Assembly: GCF_003432035.1 (NCBI RefSeq)
Contig: NZ_QOHO01000113.1
Location: forward strand, 1-64,000
Direction of reading: 5' to 3'
Length of the DNA stretch: 64,000 nucleotides
DNA from: Lacrimispora amygdalina
GTDB lineage: Bacteria; Bacillota; Clostridia; Lachnospirales; Lachnospiraceae
Shown in pieces: positions 43,559-51,654 of this stretch. The position numbers and the translations under genes are program-made. Every line of letters begins with the position of its first letter. The stretch's first letter is position 1. The notes under the pieces are model-generated. The model ran no database searches and had not been told where the DNA came from. It was given only the letters and a program-made list of their open reading frames with translations.

Positions 43559-43608
43559 AGAACCGCTGCTCTCCCGTGACCTGACTTGAACTTTTTAGCA
43601 GCGGTTCT
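43559..43608. terminator. Bidirectional terminator
   Basis: agaaccgctgct (43559-43570) and agcagcggttct (43597-43608) form a 12-bp perfect stem between the convergent Crp/Fnr and redoxin genes, with T-rich DNA on the right and aaaataaa on the left. Confidence 0.75.
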
Positions 43609-43620
43609 TTTATTTAACTA

Positions 43621-44163
43621 TTATTTCATCATTTCCACAATCTGATCTGCATCCAGAACATCATCTATCACTTTTGCATAGTGAGCGTATGTGACTGTAA
43701 GGTCTGGCAATAGAATGAATGCCGCCGGAAGCTGCAGTTCTTCCCCCTCGTACCTTCCATGAGAGAATCCTGCTGCCATGGCTTTCCCCACTTTCACCAT
43801 GGTCTTCAGTCCCGCCAGATCTTTTTTACTTGCTGCAGGAAGAATTTCAAACTCCCGGTACAGCTCTTCTTTTGGATCACAAACGATCTCAAACGGGAAC
43901 ATATCTTCTTTTCCCATATCTTCCCTCAGTAAATCCGGATCGCTCTGCAGAACCACCAGTAATTCGCCTCCTGCTGCCGTAATCTTTTCATAATTCCCGG
44001 CATACTGGGAAAGGTCGTACTGGCAAAGCGTACACCCATAATAGCGGAGAAATACAAGTGCCAGTTTTTTTCCTCCTGCTGCCTCACTGAGCCGGACATT
44101 TTTACGAAAAGGTGTATCAAATGTAAAGTCCCGCATCTTGTCATTTACATTAATTTTCCCCAT
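43621..44163 (-). CDS. AhpC/TSA-like redoxin (peroxiredoxin-like)
   Basis: About 180 residues with a thioredoxin fold: MRDFTFDTPFRKNVRLSE, LVFLRYYGCTLCQYDLSQYA and later FILLPDLTVTYAHYAKVIDD. The CTLC pair stands where peroxiredoxin-like proteins keep their active Cys. Start at 44163 follows gaggtg; a GTG at 44172 is within that RBS. It is the fourth gene of the RidA-permease-lyase operon and may deal with thiol or peroxide stress caused by cysteine breakdown. Confidence 0.8.
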   Translation of the reverse strand: MGKINVNDKMRDFTFDTPFRKNVRLSEAAGGKKLALVFLRYYGCTLCQYDLSQYAGNYEKITAAGGELLVVLQSDPDLLREDMGKEDMFPFEIVCDPKEELYREFEILPAASKKDLAGLKTMVKVGKAMAAGFSHGRYEGEELQLPAAFILLPDLTVTYAHYAKVIDDVLDADQIVEMMK

Positions 44164-44190
44164 ATTGTGCACCTCGTTTTATCTGTGAAT

Positions 44191-45405
44191 TTACTTTACA
44201 TTAAAAACATACTGGTCAAGACGCTTCATCGCTTCCTCAACTCTGCTGAAAGGAAGAGCCAGATTAAGCCTTATTGAGCATGGTCCGTGGAACATGCGTC
44301 CATCCTGCCATGCAACACCTACATCCCAACCGCTCTTTTCCAGTTCATCAATGGTTTTTCCATTCTCTTTACACCAATCCGTACAATCCATAAACAGCAT
44401 ATAGGTACCCTGTGGTTTGGAAAGCTTCACACCTTTAAAATGCTGTGTGATATAGTCATAAGCGTAATTGACATTTCCTGTAAGCACCTCGCATAACTGG
44501 TCCACCCATTCGGCCCCTTCCGGTTTATATGCACCGATCAAAGCATGCATGCTGAGCACATTCATATCATTATAATGAGATTTGCTGCTCTGGGAACGGA
44601 CACGGTCCCTTAAATACGGATCATAAATAATATGATAAGAACCGATCAGTCCTGCCAGGTTGAAGGTTTTGCTGGGCGCATAAAGGGCTATTGTCCGCTT
44701 GCGGGCATCCTCACTGACGGACTGCACCGGAATATGCTTATTTCCGTCTAAAATCAGATCCGACCAGATTTCGTCAGATATAACGATACAGTCATTATTC
44801 TTATAGACTTCCATCGCTTTTTCAATCTCCCATTTTTCCCATACACGTCCGCATGGATTGTGAGGATTGCAGAAAATAGCGGTATGAATCTTATGAGCCT
44901 TTATTTTTTTATCCATATCCTCATAGTCCATACGCCATACGCCGTTCTCATCCAGCTTTAATGGACTATGTATAATTTTGCGTCCATTGTTTTCAAGACT
45001 CATGGTAAAACCGATATAAGTAGGGGAATGAAGCAGTACTGCATCGCCAGGTGCTGAAAAAGCATTCAGCACAGAAATGACTCCGCCAAGAACACCATTT
45101 TCATATCCGATGCACTCCTTTGTCAGGCCTGTCACTCCGTTTCGTTCCTCCTGCCACCGGATTATGGCATTGTAATACTCCTTAGAAGGGCTGAAATAAC
45201 CAAATGCCGGGTGCTGTACACGCTCCACAATTGCTTCGCAGATTGATGGGACTGTTGGGAAATTCATATCTGCAACCCACATCGGAATCGTATCAAAGCC
45301 ATTCTTTGGAAGATCCGGAGCAAAACCTGGTAAGGTTCCAAGACCATCTACAGCAATGGCATCTTTACCTCTGCGGTCCATAATTGATGTAAAGTCGTAT
45401 TTCAT
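44191..45405 (-). CDS. PatB/MalY-type PLP-dependent C-S beta-lyase
   Basis: About 404 residues, fold-type I. It has the PatB/MalY features FDTIPMWVADMNFPTVPSI, CNPHNPCGRVW, SDEIWSDLIL and the PLP lysine in YAPSKTFNLAGLIGSY. These enzymes cleave cystathionine or cysteine-type substrates to pyruvate, ammonia and a thiol, via 2-aminoacrylate. Start at 45405 follows aggagg. RidA upstream destroys aminoacrylate, which fits this lyase. The exact sulfur amino acid is not readable. Confidence 0.85.
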   Translation of the reverse strand: MKYDFTSIMDRRGKDAIAVDGLGTLPGFAPDLPKNGFDTIPMWVADMNFPTVPSICEAIVERVQHPAFGYFSPSKEYYNAIIRWQEERNGVTGLTKECIGYENGVLGGVISVLNAFSAPGDAVLLHSPTYIGFTMSLENNGRKIIHSPLKLDENGVWRMDYEDMDKKIKAHKIHTAIFCNPHNPCGRVWEKWEIEKAMEVYKNNDCIVISDEIWSDLILDGNKHIPVQSVSEDARKRTIALYAPSKTFNLAGLIGSYHIIYDPYLRDRVRSQSSKSHYNDMNVLSMHALIGAYKPEGAEWVDQLCEVLTGNVNYAYDYITQHFKGVKLSKPQGTYMLFMDCTDWCKENGKTIDELEKSGWDVGVAWQDGRMFHGPCSIRLNLALPFSRVEEAMKRLDQYVFNVK

Positions 45406-45489
45406 AGCAATATCCTCCTTCATCTTAATCCGCCGTCAGAACGGGAAAATCTTAGTAACGGCAGACATTTTGTATACAGTTTATTATTA

Positions 45490-46863
45490 TTACTCCTCAT
45501 CATCTGCAAGTGCCTGAACGATAATAGCCTTTTTGTTTTCCTCCAGGAACTCCTTCTTCACTGCACCGGTATGTATTCGAAGTAATGAGAATCCAACGCA
45601 AACAGCCAGAATTATGATGGATGCAATGATATCATTTCCTTTTAAATCTTTAAATAAGTTAAAAGCTACGACTCCTGCACAGGCTGCAGACAGAACACAA
45701 ATAATATTATACACCGGAATGGGCATACGAAGTGCACATTTTTTCCACTGGTCCGGATATTTTTTCGGCAGCGTAATACATGCCATATTGAGATATACAT
45801 TCATCACCATGGAGGGAATCATTACAAGTGATATTATGGAATCAAGACTGAATCCAAGCAGTATGGGCATTACGCTTAGTAAATAGAAAGCAAGCTGAAT
45901 CACCCATGGAAAACCGTTTTTAGTGGTCCTTTTAAATACCGGAGGAAGCCATCCGTCTTCTGCAATCTTCATCAGCGGATAACGGAACATGGCAATACCG
46001 CCTAACAGACTGGTCGCAATGGCAAATACACCGCCGCCTAAAATAAACATAATATAAATACTATTTGGGAATATCGCCTTAGCAGTCGCCCCTAAATTTG
46101 CTCCTGCAACCTGCTCATATGGTAAAACACCAGCAGCCACAATACTCATTACACCATATATAACAGCTAAGGCAAGGGTAATCCAGAGAATAGCAAGCGG
46201 AATCGTCTTTTTCGGTTTATCAGTAACAGCAACCATTGATACAGGTGCCATAGTGGTTCCCTGGCAGGCCCAGCCCATAATTGCAATAGCACTAACGAAT
46301 CCAGCAAAACCGCCATGGAAAAAACCGCCGTCTGCATTGGAAAAATAGTCTGGTTTTACCTGAGGCATTCCAAAAATTACGAAAATTGCTATTGCTCCAA
46401 TCAATATTACTGTCATTGCATTTTCCAGCAGCGTAATAAAACGGGAACCACGCAGGGTGCTGGCAAAAAAAAGAGTCATGATAAGTACTGCCACTGTACG
46501 TGTATAAGGTTCCACCCCCGGAAATACCGCTGATATATAGTTAACCATTCCAAGTGCATAGCTAGACATAGCCATGCTGTTAACAAGAGCCATAGTTGCT
46601 GAAAAACCAGTCATTGTCGGATTAAACAGCAGTGCCTTCTGGCTGTAATCTCCCCCCTTAAATACAAACATGGAACTCATTATTACATTGTACATATAAG
46701 CCAGAAGCATAAACAGACAACCGCCCACACATACCAGTACAATTGATCTGCCTGTATAAGCAATTCCAAACCCAAGTAAAACAAATATGCCAGAACCTAT
46801 TGCGCCACCCAAACCAAGACCGAAAATATTTAACATACCGAGCTTTTTGCCATGCTCTTCCAT
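45490..46863 (-). CDS. APC family amino acid permease
   Basis: 457 residues with about 12 helices. The N-terminal motif GLGLGGAIGSGIFVLLGFGI is typical of the APC superfamily. It lies between RidA and the C-S lyase in one operon, so it most likely imports the lyase substrate, perhaps cysteine, cystine derivatives or another sulfur amino acid. Confidence 0.85.
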   Translation of the reverse strand: MEEHGKKLGMLNIFGLGLGGAIGSGIFVLLGFGIAYTGRSIVLVCVGGCLFMLLAYMYNVIMSSMFVFKGGDYSQKALLFNPTMTGFSATMALVNSMAMSSYALGMVNYISAVFPGVEPYTRTVAVLIMTLFFASTLRGSRFITLLENAMTVILIGAIAIFVIFGMPQVKPDYFSNADGGFFHGGFAGFVSAIAIMGWACQGTTMAPVSMVAVTDKPKKTIPLAILWITLALAVIYGVMSIVAAGVLPYEQVAGANLGATAKAIFPNSIYIMFILGGGVFAIATSLLGGIAMFRYPLMKIAEDGWLPPVFKRTTKNGFPWVIQLAFYLLSVMPILLGFSLDSIISLVMIPSMVMNVYLNMACITLPKKYPDQWKKCALRMPIPVYNIICVLSAACAGVVAFNLFKDLKGNDIIASIIILAVCVGFSLLRIHTGAVKKEFLEENKKAIIVQALADDEE

Positions 46864-46911
46864 TATGTTTTCCTCCTCAATGATCTTCTTCTCAATCAGC
46901 TTCCATACATA

Positions 46912-47301
46912 CTACAATACTGCAACCGCCTCAATCTCCACCCTGGCACCTTTAGGAAGACTGCCTACCTGGAATGCCGCTCTGGCAGGACAGTCTACGG
47001 TAAAATATTGTGCATAAACCTCATTCATTTCTGTAAATTCCCCAATATCCTTTAGTAATACGGTGGTTTTCACCACATTCTCCATACCGGCACCGGCAGA
47101 TTCTAAAACAGCCCGGATATTCTCCAGAGACTGCCTGGTCTGCGCTTTGATATCCTCTCCGGCAAAGGATCCGGTAGCCGGATCTATAGGGAGCTGTCCC
47201 GATACATAGATCGTTCCAGACGCCATGATTGCCTGAGAATAAGGTCCAATCGCAGTTGGTGCTTTTTCAGTACTCAGTGCTTTTTTCTGCAACAAAATCA
47301 T
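46912..47301 (-). CDS. RidA family imine/enamine deaminase
   Basis: About 129 residues with the full RidA pattern: EKAPTAIGPYSQAIMASGTI, YVSGQLPIDPATG, QSLENIRAVLESAG and CPARAAFQVGSLPKGARVEI (active-site Arg in PARA). RidA hydrolyses 2-aminoacrylate and related enamines. The ATG at 47301 has agagagg directly against it; TTG codons at 47295 or 47292 have better spacing and may be the real start. First gene of the operon divergent from the YheO-like regulator. Confidence 0.9.
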   Translation of the reverse strand: MILLQKKALSTEKAPTAIGPYSQAIMASGTIYVSGQLPIDPATGSFAGEDIKAQTRQSLENIRAVLESAGAGMENVVKTTVLLKDIGEFTEMNEVYAQYFTVDCPARAAFQVGSLPKGARVEIEAVAVL

Positions 47302-47367
47302 CCTCTCTTTTTAATAATTTTTTTATCTTTTTGATTGTATTTTTATCATAACACAGTTTTCAAAATT

Positions 47368-47404
47368 TGACAATATTTTTATCAAAGTGACAAAATTTTT
47401 ATAT
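47368..47404. promoter_or_regulatory. Direct-repeat operator upstream of the RidA operon
   Basis: Two near-identical copies of tgacaa(t/a)atttttat start at 47368 and 47388, 20 bases apart, about two helical turns. A further partial copy, gtatttttatca, is at 47337. This fits tandem binding by the divergent regulator. Confidence 0.5.
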
Positions 47405-47421
47405 ATTTTTGTGTATTACAA

Positions 47422-47449
47422 TTGATACTTTTTTTAAAAATGTTATAAT
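47422..47449 (+). promoter_or_regulatory. Promoter of the YheO-like regulator gene
   Basis: TTGATA (47422-47427), 16-base spacer, TATAAT (47444-47449). The start point would be near 47456, just before the gagagga RBS. Confidence 0.65.
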
Positions 47450-47478
47450 AAAAAAGGAATATGAGAGGAATGTGAACG

Positions 47479-48120
47479 ATGATGACAGATAAAGAATTGT
47501 TAGAAATGTATAAACCAATGGTATCTTTTTTATCCAGCCTGTGCGGTCCGGGTTGTGAAGTATTGCTTCATGATGTTTCAAAATCAGACAGCGGTACGGT
47601 GATTGCGGTTGCCAATGGGCACCACTCCGGACGAGGCATCGGTTCCCCCATGACTGACCTGGCCAATCAGATCACCAAGGACAAGATTTACAAAACGCAG
47701 GATTATCTTACGAATTATCATGGTGTAAGCAAAAGCAAGAATTTTATTTCCAACACCTATTTTATTAAGAATGAAGACAGGCTGATCGGTCTGTTATGCG
47801 TTAACCGAAATACAACGGCCATTCATGAATTAGACCTGGCATTGGCTAATTTGAAAAAACATTATAATTTGTCAGAAGGAAGAACGGATATACAGGAAGA
47901 TTTAAGCACCCCTGTGGAAGAGATGCTTTCCACACTTGTAAACCAGGCGGTTAAAGAAGCCGGAGTCTCACCTCAGCGCATGTCCCGTCAGGAGAAGATA
48001 AACATTGTTCATCAGCTGAATGAGCAGGGTGTCCTGACTATGAAAGGGGCTGTTTCTGAAATTGCAAGACAGCTTTTCGTCTCTGAACCTACCGTTTACC
48101 GGTATTTGAACCACAAATAA
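47479..48120 (+). CDS. YheO/DauR-like PAS-HTH regulator
   Basis: 213 residues. Residues 1-120 form the YheO-type PAS domain (LSSLCGPGCEVLLHDVS; NGHHSGRGIGSPMTDLA; LLCVNRN). The C-terminal helix-turn-helix has GVLTMKGAVSEIARQLFVSE and TVYRYLN. In Pseudomonas the relative DauR controls D-arginine catabolism. Here the neighbours are RidA, permease and C-S lyase, so it more likely regulates sulfur or other amino-acid breakdown. Two ATGs (47479, 47482) are possible. Confidence 0.85.
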   Translation: MMTDKELLEMYKPMVSFLSSLCGPGCEVLLHDVSKSDSGTVIAVANGHHSGRGIGSPMTDLANQITKDKIYKTQDYLTNYHGVSKSKNFISNTYFIKNEDRLIGLLCVNRNTTAIHELDLALANLKKHYNLSEGRTDIQEDLSTPVEEMLSTLVNQAVKEAGVSPQRMSRQEKINIVHQLNEQGVLTMKGAVSEIARQLFVSEPTVYRYLNHK

Positions 48121-48158
48121 AATTTTATATGCCATGACCTTAAACGGCAAACATAAAT

Positions 48159-48206
48159 GAAACTGCCATTATCAACCGGAATAAATGGGGGATAAACGGC
48201 AGTTTC
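48159..48206 (+). terminator. Inverted repeat after the YheO-like regulator
   Basis: gaaactgcc (48159-48167) and ggcagtttc (48198-48206), 30 bases apart, followed by gtttt. A weak terminator for the plus strand that also overlaps the 3' break of the DsbA remnant. Confidence 0.4.
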
Positions 48207-48262
48207 GTTTTGCCCATATAGCAGAAGGAGCAGACAAAATCGGACCAGATTTCAATTTTCAT
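48204..48262 (-). pseudogene. N-terminal stub of a FrnE-like DsbA-family oxidoreductase
   Basis: Starting at an ATG (48262) with aaaggagc upstream, the reading is MKIEIWSDFVCSFCYMGKTK, the highly typical N-terminus of FrnE-like DsbA proteins with CxxC. Homology stops after about 21 residues, where the inverted repeat begins, so the remaining 180 or so residues are deleted. The intact RBS and start show that the break is recent. Confidence 0.7.
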
Positions 48263-48358
48263 ATGATCAGCTCCTTTTCCTTTTTGGCGTTTAATGTGTC
48301 TTTCTTTTTCAAAAGATACTTTCATTATAATGATAGAAAAATCAAAGGGTATTCTGTA

Positions 48359-48550
48359 TTATTTTTTCATAAGAACCCAATAATTTTTATATACTGTTCC
48401 GTCATGACCGATTAGCTTTTCATCCGTCAGACAAAATTTCATTTTTTCCAATGCCTTTATTCTTTCATACGCAAGAGAGACCGCTTTTGTCGCAATGATC
48501 TGACATTCAAATAGATCATATATTGGTGTAATCAGTATGGATCTCAGCTT
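48359..48550 (-). pseudogene. C-terminal fragment of an unidentified gene
   Basis: On the minus strand 63 sense codons run without start codon context into a TAA at 48361-48359. They read as real protein: LITPIYDLFECQIIATKAVS, LAYERIKALEKMKFCLTDEK and HDGTVYKNYWVLMKK. No RBS or start precedes them and a stop lies just upstream, so only the 3' end of a gene remains. It lies 97 bases before the DsbA stub on the same strand. I do not recognise the family. Confidence 0.5.
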
Positions 48551-48570
48551 TCATTTATTTCCATCATAAC

Positions 48571-48606
48571 AAAGGAACCATGACAGCCCTATGTCATGGT
48601 TCCTTT
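48571..48606 (-). terminator. Terminator of the SDR gene
   Basis: aaaggaaccatgaca (48571-48585) and its exact complement (48592-48606) enclose a six-base loop, 14 bases after the SDR stop. The T run is weak, but the 15-bp stem is perfect. Confidence 0.7.
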
Positions 48607-48620
48607 GTTATTCAGCTATA

Positions 48621-49361
48621 TTAATCGGGCTTAAATTGCCAGTTCCAGTCACCATGGTAGATCATCCGCTTATTCATTCCGCCGTCCACAGTGATGGTTT
48701 CTCCTGTAATAAAATCCTGATCACATAAAAAAGTGACCATCTTTGAAATATCCTCCGGCGTCCCCACTTTTCCTGCCGGAATCGCAGCCATATCTTCCCG
48801 GCTAAATTCCTGCTGTTCCGTCACATGAATCCAGCCAGGTGCAATACAATTAACCAAAACCTCCGGTCCCAATGAGATGGCGAGCGCATGGGTCAGCGCA
48901 ACGATTCCGCCTTTCGCACTGGCATATGCTTCCGTATCAGGTTCCGACTGAAACGCACGGGAAGAAGCAATGTTTATAATTCTTCCCCGGTTTTTAATTA
49001 ATTCATTTTTACATAACCGGCTTAGTTCGAAGGGCGCCTTCAATCCAATAGATAAGGTATAGTCAAATTCTTCGTAAGTTAACCCTGACAATATCCCTTT
49101 ATTTCCGCGGCAGGCGTTATTGACCAGAATATCTATCCGTTTCAGCTTTTCCATTGCAAATTCAATAAAACTCTTTAGGACTGCCGGATCTGCTACATCC
49201 CCATGATAATAAAACAGACCTGGGTACTCATTTGCAAAATCCAGTGATTTCTGTTCGTCTGTATCAATAAAACACACCTGATCTCCTGCGTTGATAAAAT
49301 CAGAACAAATCTGTTTACCTATTCCGCGGGCTCCCCCGGTTACAACCACGCCTCTGTTCAT
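48621..49361 (-). CDS. Short-chain dehydrogenase/reductase
   Basis: 246 residues with the classical SDR set: nucleotide motif VVTGGARGIG, LVNNACRG, catalytic Ser in IINIASSRAF, YASAKGG with Tyr and Lys, and the C-terminal GETITVDGGMN. It would oxidise or reduce an alcohol/ketone with NAD(P). The acidic DTDEQ after beta-2 favours NAD(H). Start at 49361 follows aaaggagagggg. It follows the VOC gene by 36 bases. Confidence 0.9.
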   Translation of the reverse strand: MNRGVVVTGGARGIGKQICSDFINAGDQVCFIDTDEQKSLDFANEYPGLFYYHGDVADPAVLKSFIEFAMEKLKRIDILVNNACRGNKGILSGLTYEEFDYTLSIGLKAPFELSRLCKNELIKNRGRIINIASSRAFQSEPDTEAYASAKGGIVALTHALAISLGPEVLVNCIAPGWIHVTEQQEFSREDMAAIPAGKVGTPEDISKMVTFLCDQDFITGETITVDGGMNKRMIYHGDWNWQFKPD

Positions 49362-49397
49362 ACCCCTCTCCTTTACTTCAATATCATTTACGCATCT

Positions 49398-49757
49398 CTA
49401 ACCATGCTGTACAATCTGTACTTCCAGACCATCCGGATCTTCTACAAAAAAGAAAGTGGTGGCTGGAACCGGTGAAAAGGGACCGCTTTTAATCGCTATA
49501 CCGTTCTCCCTCAAATGTTCCATCGCTTTCTCAATCGATGGTACTTCAAACCCAATTGATATCCCTTTGCTCTCTTGGGAAATCCCCTTCTGTTCAATTA
49601 ATTCAATCAGCGCATTGCCAGGCTCACCGAGCATAGCAATTTTCATACCGGGTCCACCCTCAAATTGATTTACAATATCCAGACCGATGATCTCATGATA
49701 AAATAAAATTGATTCCTCTAAAGATTTTACATGTATGGTTGTCCAGCAAAACTTCAT
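49398..49757 (-). CDS. VOC (glyoxalase/bleomycin resistance) family protein
   Basis: 119 residues with two beta-alpha-beta-beta-beta modules: CWTTIHVKSLEESILFYHEI and SIGFEVPSIEKAMEHL, ending in VEDPDGLEVQIVQHG, the typical VOC end with a metal-ligand Glu. Family members include glyoxalases, epimerases and resistance proteins, so the reaction is open. It follows the ABC gene by 31 bases and precedes the SDR gene. Confidence 0.85.
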   Translation of the reverse strand: MKFCWTTIHVKSLEESILFYHEIIGLDIVNQFEGGPGMKIAMLGEPGNALIELIEQKGISQESKGISIGFEVPSIEKAMEHLRENGIAIKSGPFSPVPATTFFFVEDPDGLEVQIVQHG

Positions 49758-49788
49758 ATCCCGCCTCCATATTTATTATAATATTTTT

Positions 49789-51654
49789 CTAAGCCGCCTC
49801 AAACTGACTGTTATAAAGCTGTGCATAAAATCCGTTCTTTGAAAGCAGTTCCTCGTGGTTTCCGCTTTCAATGATATCACCATCCTTCATAACCAGAATT
49901 AAATCCGCATTTTTTATCGTTGAAAGCCGGTGAGCGATAACAAAAGATGTTCTTCCCGCCGTAAGCTGATCCATGGCTGCCTGAACCATACGTTCTGTAC
50001 GGGTATCCACGGAGCTGGTCGCTTCATCAAGGATCAATAAAGGAGCGTTTTGTATCATCGCTCTTGCTATGGTGATCAGCTGCTTCTGTCCCTCTGAAAG
50101 ACTGGCTTTATCATTTAATATTGTATCATATCCCTTGGGTAATGTCATAATAAAATGATGCAGACCTACCGTTTTGCAGGCATTTATCACATCTTCATCC
50201 GTCACTCCCTGTTTGCTGTAAATAATATTTTCCCGTATAGTCCCTTCAAAAATCCAGGTATCCTGTAATACCATACTAAACTGTGCATGGACACACTCTC
50301 TTGGCACCTGGTTCACTGGTACCCCATCGATCAGAATTTCCCCTTTATCTGTCTCGTAAAATCTCATGAGCAGATTGACCATGGTGGTCTTTCCGGCTCC
50401 CGTCGGTCCTACGATTGCCACCTTCTGTCCTGCATTTATTTTTGCAGAAAAATTATTTATCACCGGCTTATCCGGTGTGTAACCAAATCTGACATTTTTA
50501 AATTCCACATTTCCTTTTACATCTGTTAAAACATACTTTTTATCAGATTCATTCTCAAGTTCCGCTTCATCAAGAAATTCAAAAACACGTTCACTTGCTG
50601 CCGCAGTTCTCTGAAGATTATTCATCGCCTGGGCAATCTGGGACAATGGCTGTGTAAATAAACGGATATACATCATAAATGCCACAATCACACCAAAAGT
50701 GATTTTTCCTTCCAATGCAAGAGCTGCACCAACCACACAGACAACGACGTAGCCAAAGTTTCCTGCAAAGCTCATAAGAGGCATCATCAGTCCTGAAAGG
50801 AACTGTGATTTCCATGCACTGCTGTATAAACTGAGGTTGCTGTTTTCAAAAGCATCTTTCGCCTCCCTGCTGCCATTATAAACCTTTACAACATTATGGC
50901 CTGTATAAACTTCATCAATGAGGCCGTTGATATGACCTAATTCTGTCTGCTGCTGTTTAAAATATTTCTGTGATCCACTCATGATAATCATCATGAAACC
51001 GAAACCGATTATGCTTGACCCCACCGCAGTCAACGCCAGAATCCAACTGTTATAAAACATCATGATCAAAGAGCCAAACAGCATTGTAACAGCAGTAATC
51101 AAGGTACCCACACTTTGATTTAATGTCTGTCCGATGGCATCCACATCATTGGTCACACGGCTCAGTACATCTCCAAAGCTTACAGAGTCAAAATATTTTA
51201 AAGGCAGGCGGTTCATCTTCCGGGAGATATCTGTCCTCATCTTTTTTGATATTACCTGTGTGACAGTTGCCATAACCAGACTCTGTATATAGTTTAAAAG
51301 AAGAGAAACGGCGTAAAATGCGGCCAGTATCCGGCCGATTCTTAAAACGGAGCCCATGTCAATCGAACCTGAAACAGGCGTTCCATTGACCATGGCAGGA
51401 AGCCCCCTCATAATTTCATTCGTTAAATCTTTTAGTTTATCCGGACCGATAATCTGTAATACGGTACCAGCTGCAGCTGCAGCCAGAGCAAAGATAATAA
51501 CAGGCAGATATTGTCTGCAATATGCCAAAAGCTTTGCCATTGTAGTGTTAAAGTTTTTCGGTTTTTCCACAACCTGACCCATGGATCCTTTTCCCATTGG
51601 ACCTCCTGTCATGTGACCTGTATTGGAATTTTTCTTTCCCTGTTGTTCACTCAT
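49789..51654 (-). CDS. Heterodimeric ABC exporter, second subunit
   Basis: 621 residues: six-helix exporter-type membrane domain (about 40-350) and an ATPase domain (385-620) with Walker A GPTGAGKTTMVNLL, signature SLSEGQKQLITIARAM and Walker B LLILDEATSSVD. The N-terminal 35 residues are Gly/Met-rich and hydrophilic. It overlaps the first subunit gene by four bases (ATGA). Pairing with a MarR regulator points to multidrug or lipid export. Confidence 0.9.
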   Translation of the reverse strand: MSEQQGKKNSNTGHMTGGPMGKGSMGQVVEKPKNFNTTMAKLLAYCRQYLPVIIFALAAAAAGTVLQIIGPDKLKDLTNEIMRGLPAMVNGTPVSGSIDMGSVLRIGRILAAFYAVSLLLNYIQSLVMATVTQVISKKMRTDISRKMNRLPLKYFDSVSFGDVLSRVTNDVDAIGQTLNQSVGTLITAVTMLFGSLIMMFYNSWILALTAVGSSIIGFGFMMIIMSGSQKYFKQQQTELGHINGLIDEVYTGHNVVKVYNGSREAKDAFENSNLSLYSSAWKSQFLSGLMMPLMSFAGNFGYVVVCVVGAALALEGKITFGVIVAFMMYIRLFTQPLSQIAQAMNNLQRTAAASERVFEFLDEAELENESDKKYVLTDVKGNVEFKNVRFGYTPDKPVINNFSAKINAGQKVAIVGPTGAGKTTMVNLLMRFYETDKGEILIDGVPVNQVPRECVHAQFSMVLQDTWIFEGTIRENIIYSKQGVTDEDVINACKTVGLHHFIMTLPKGYDTILNDKASLSEGQKQLITIARAMIQNAPLLILDEATSSVDTRTERMVQAAMDQLTAGRTSFVIAHRLSTIKNADLILVMKDGDIIESGNHEELLSKNGFYAQLYNSQFEAA

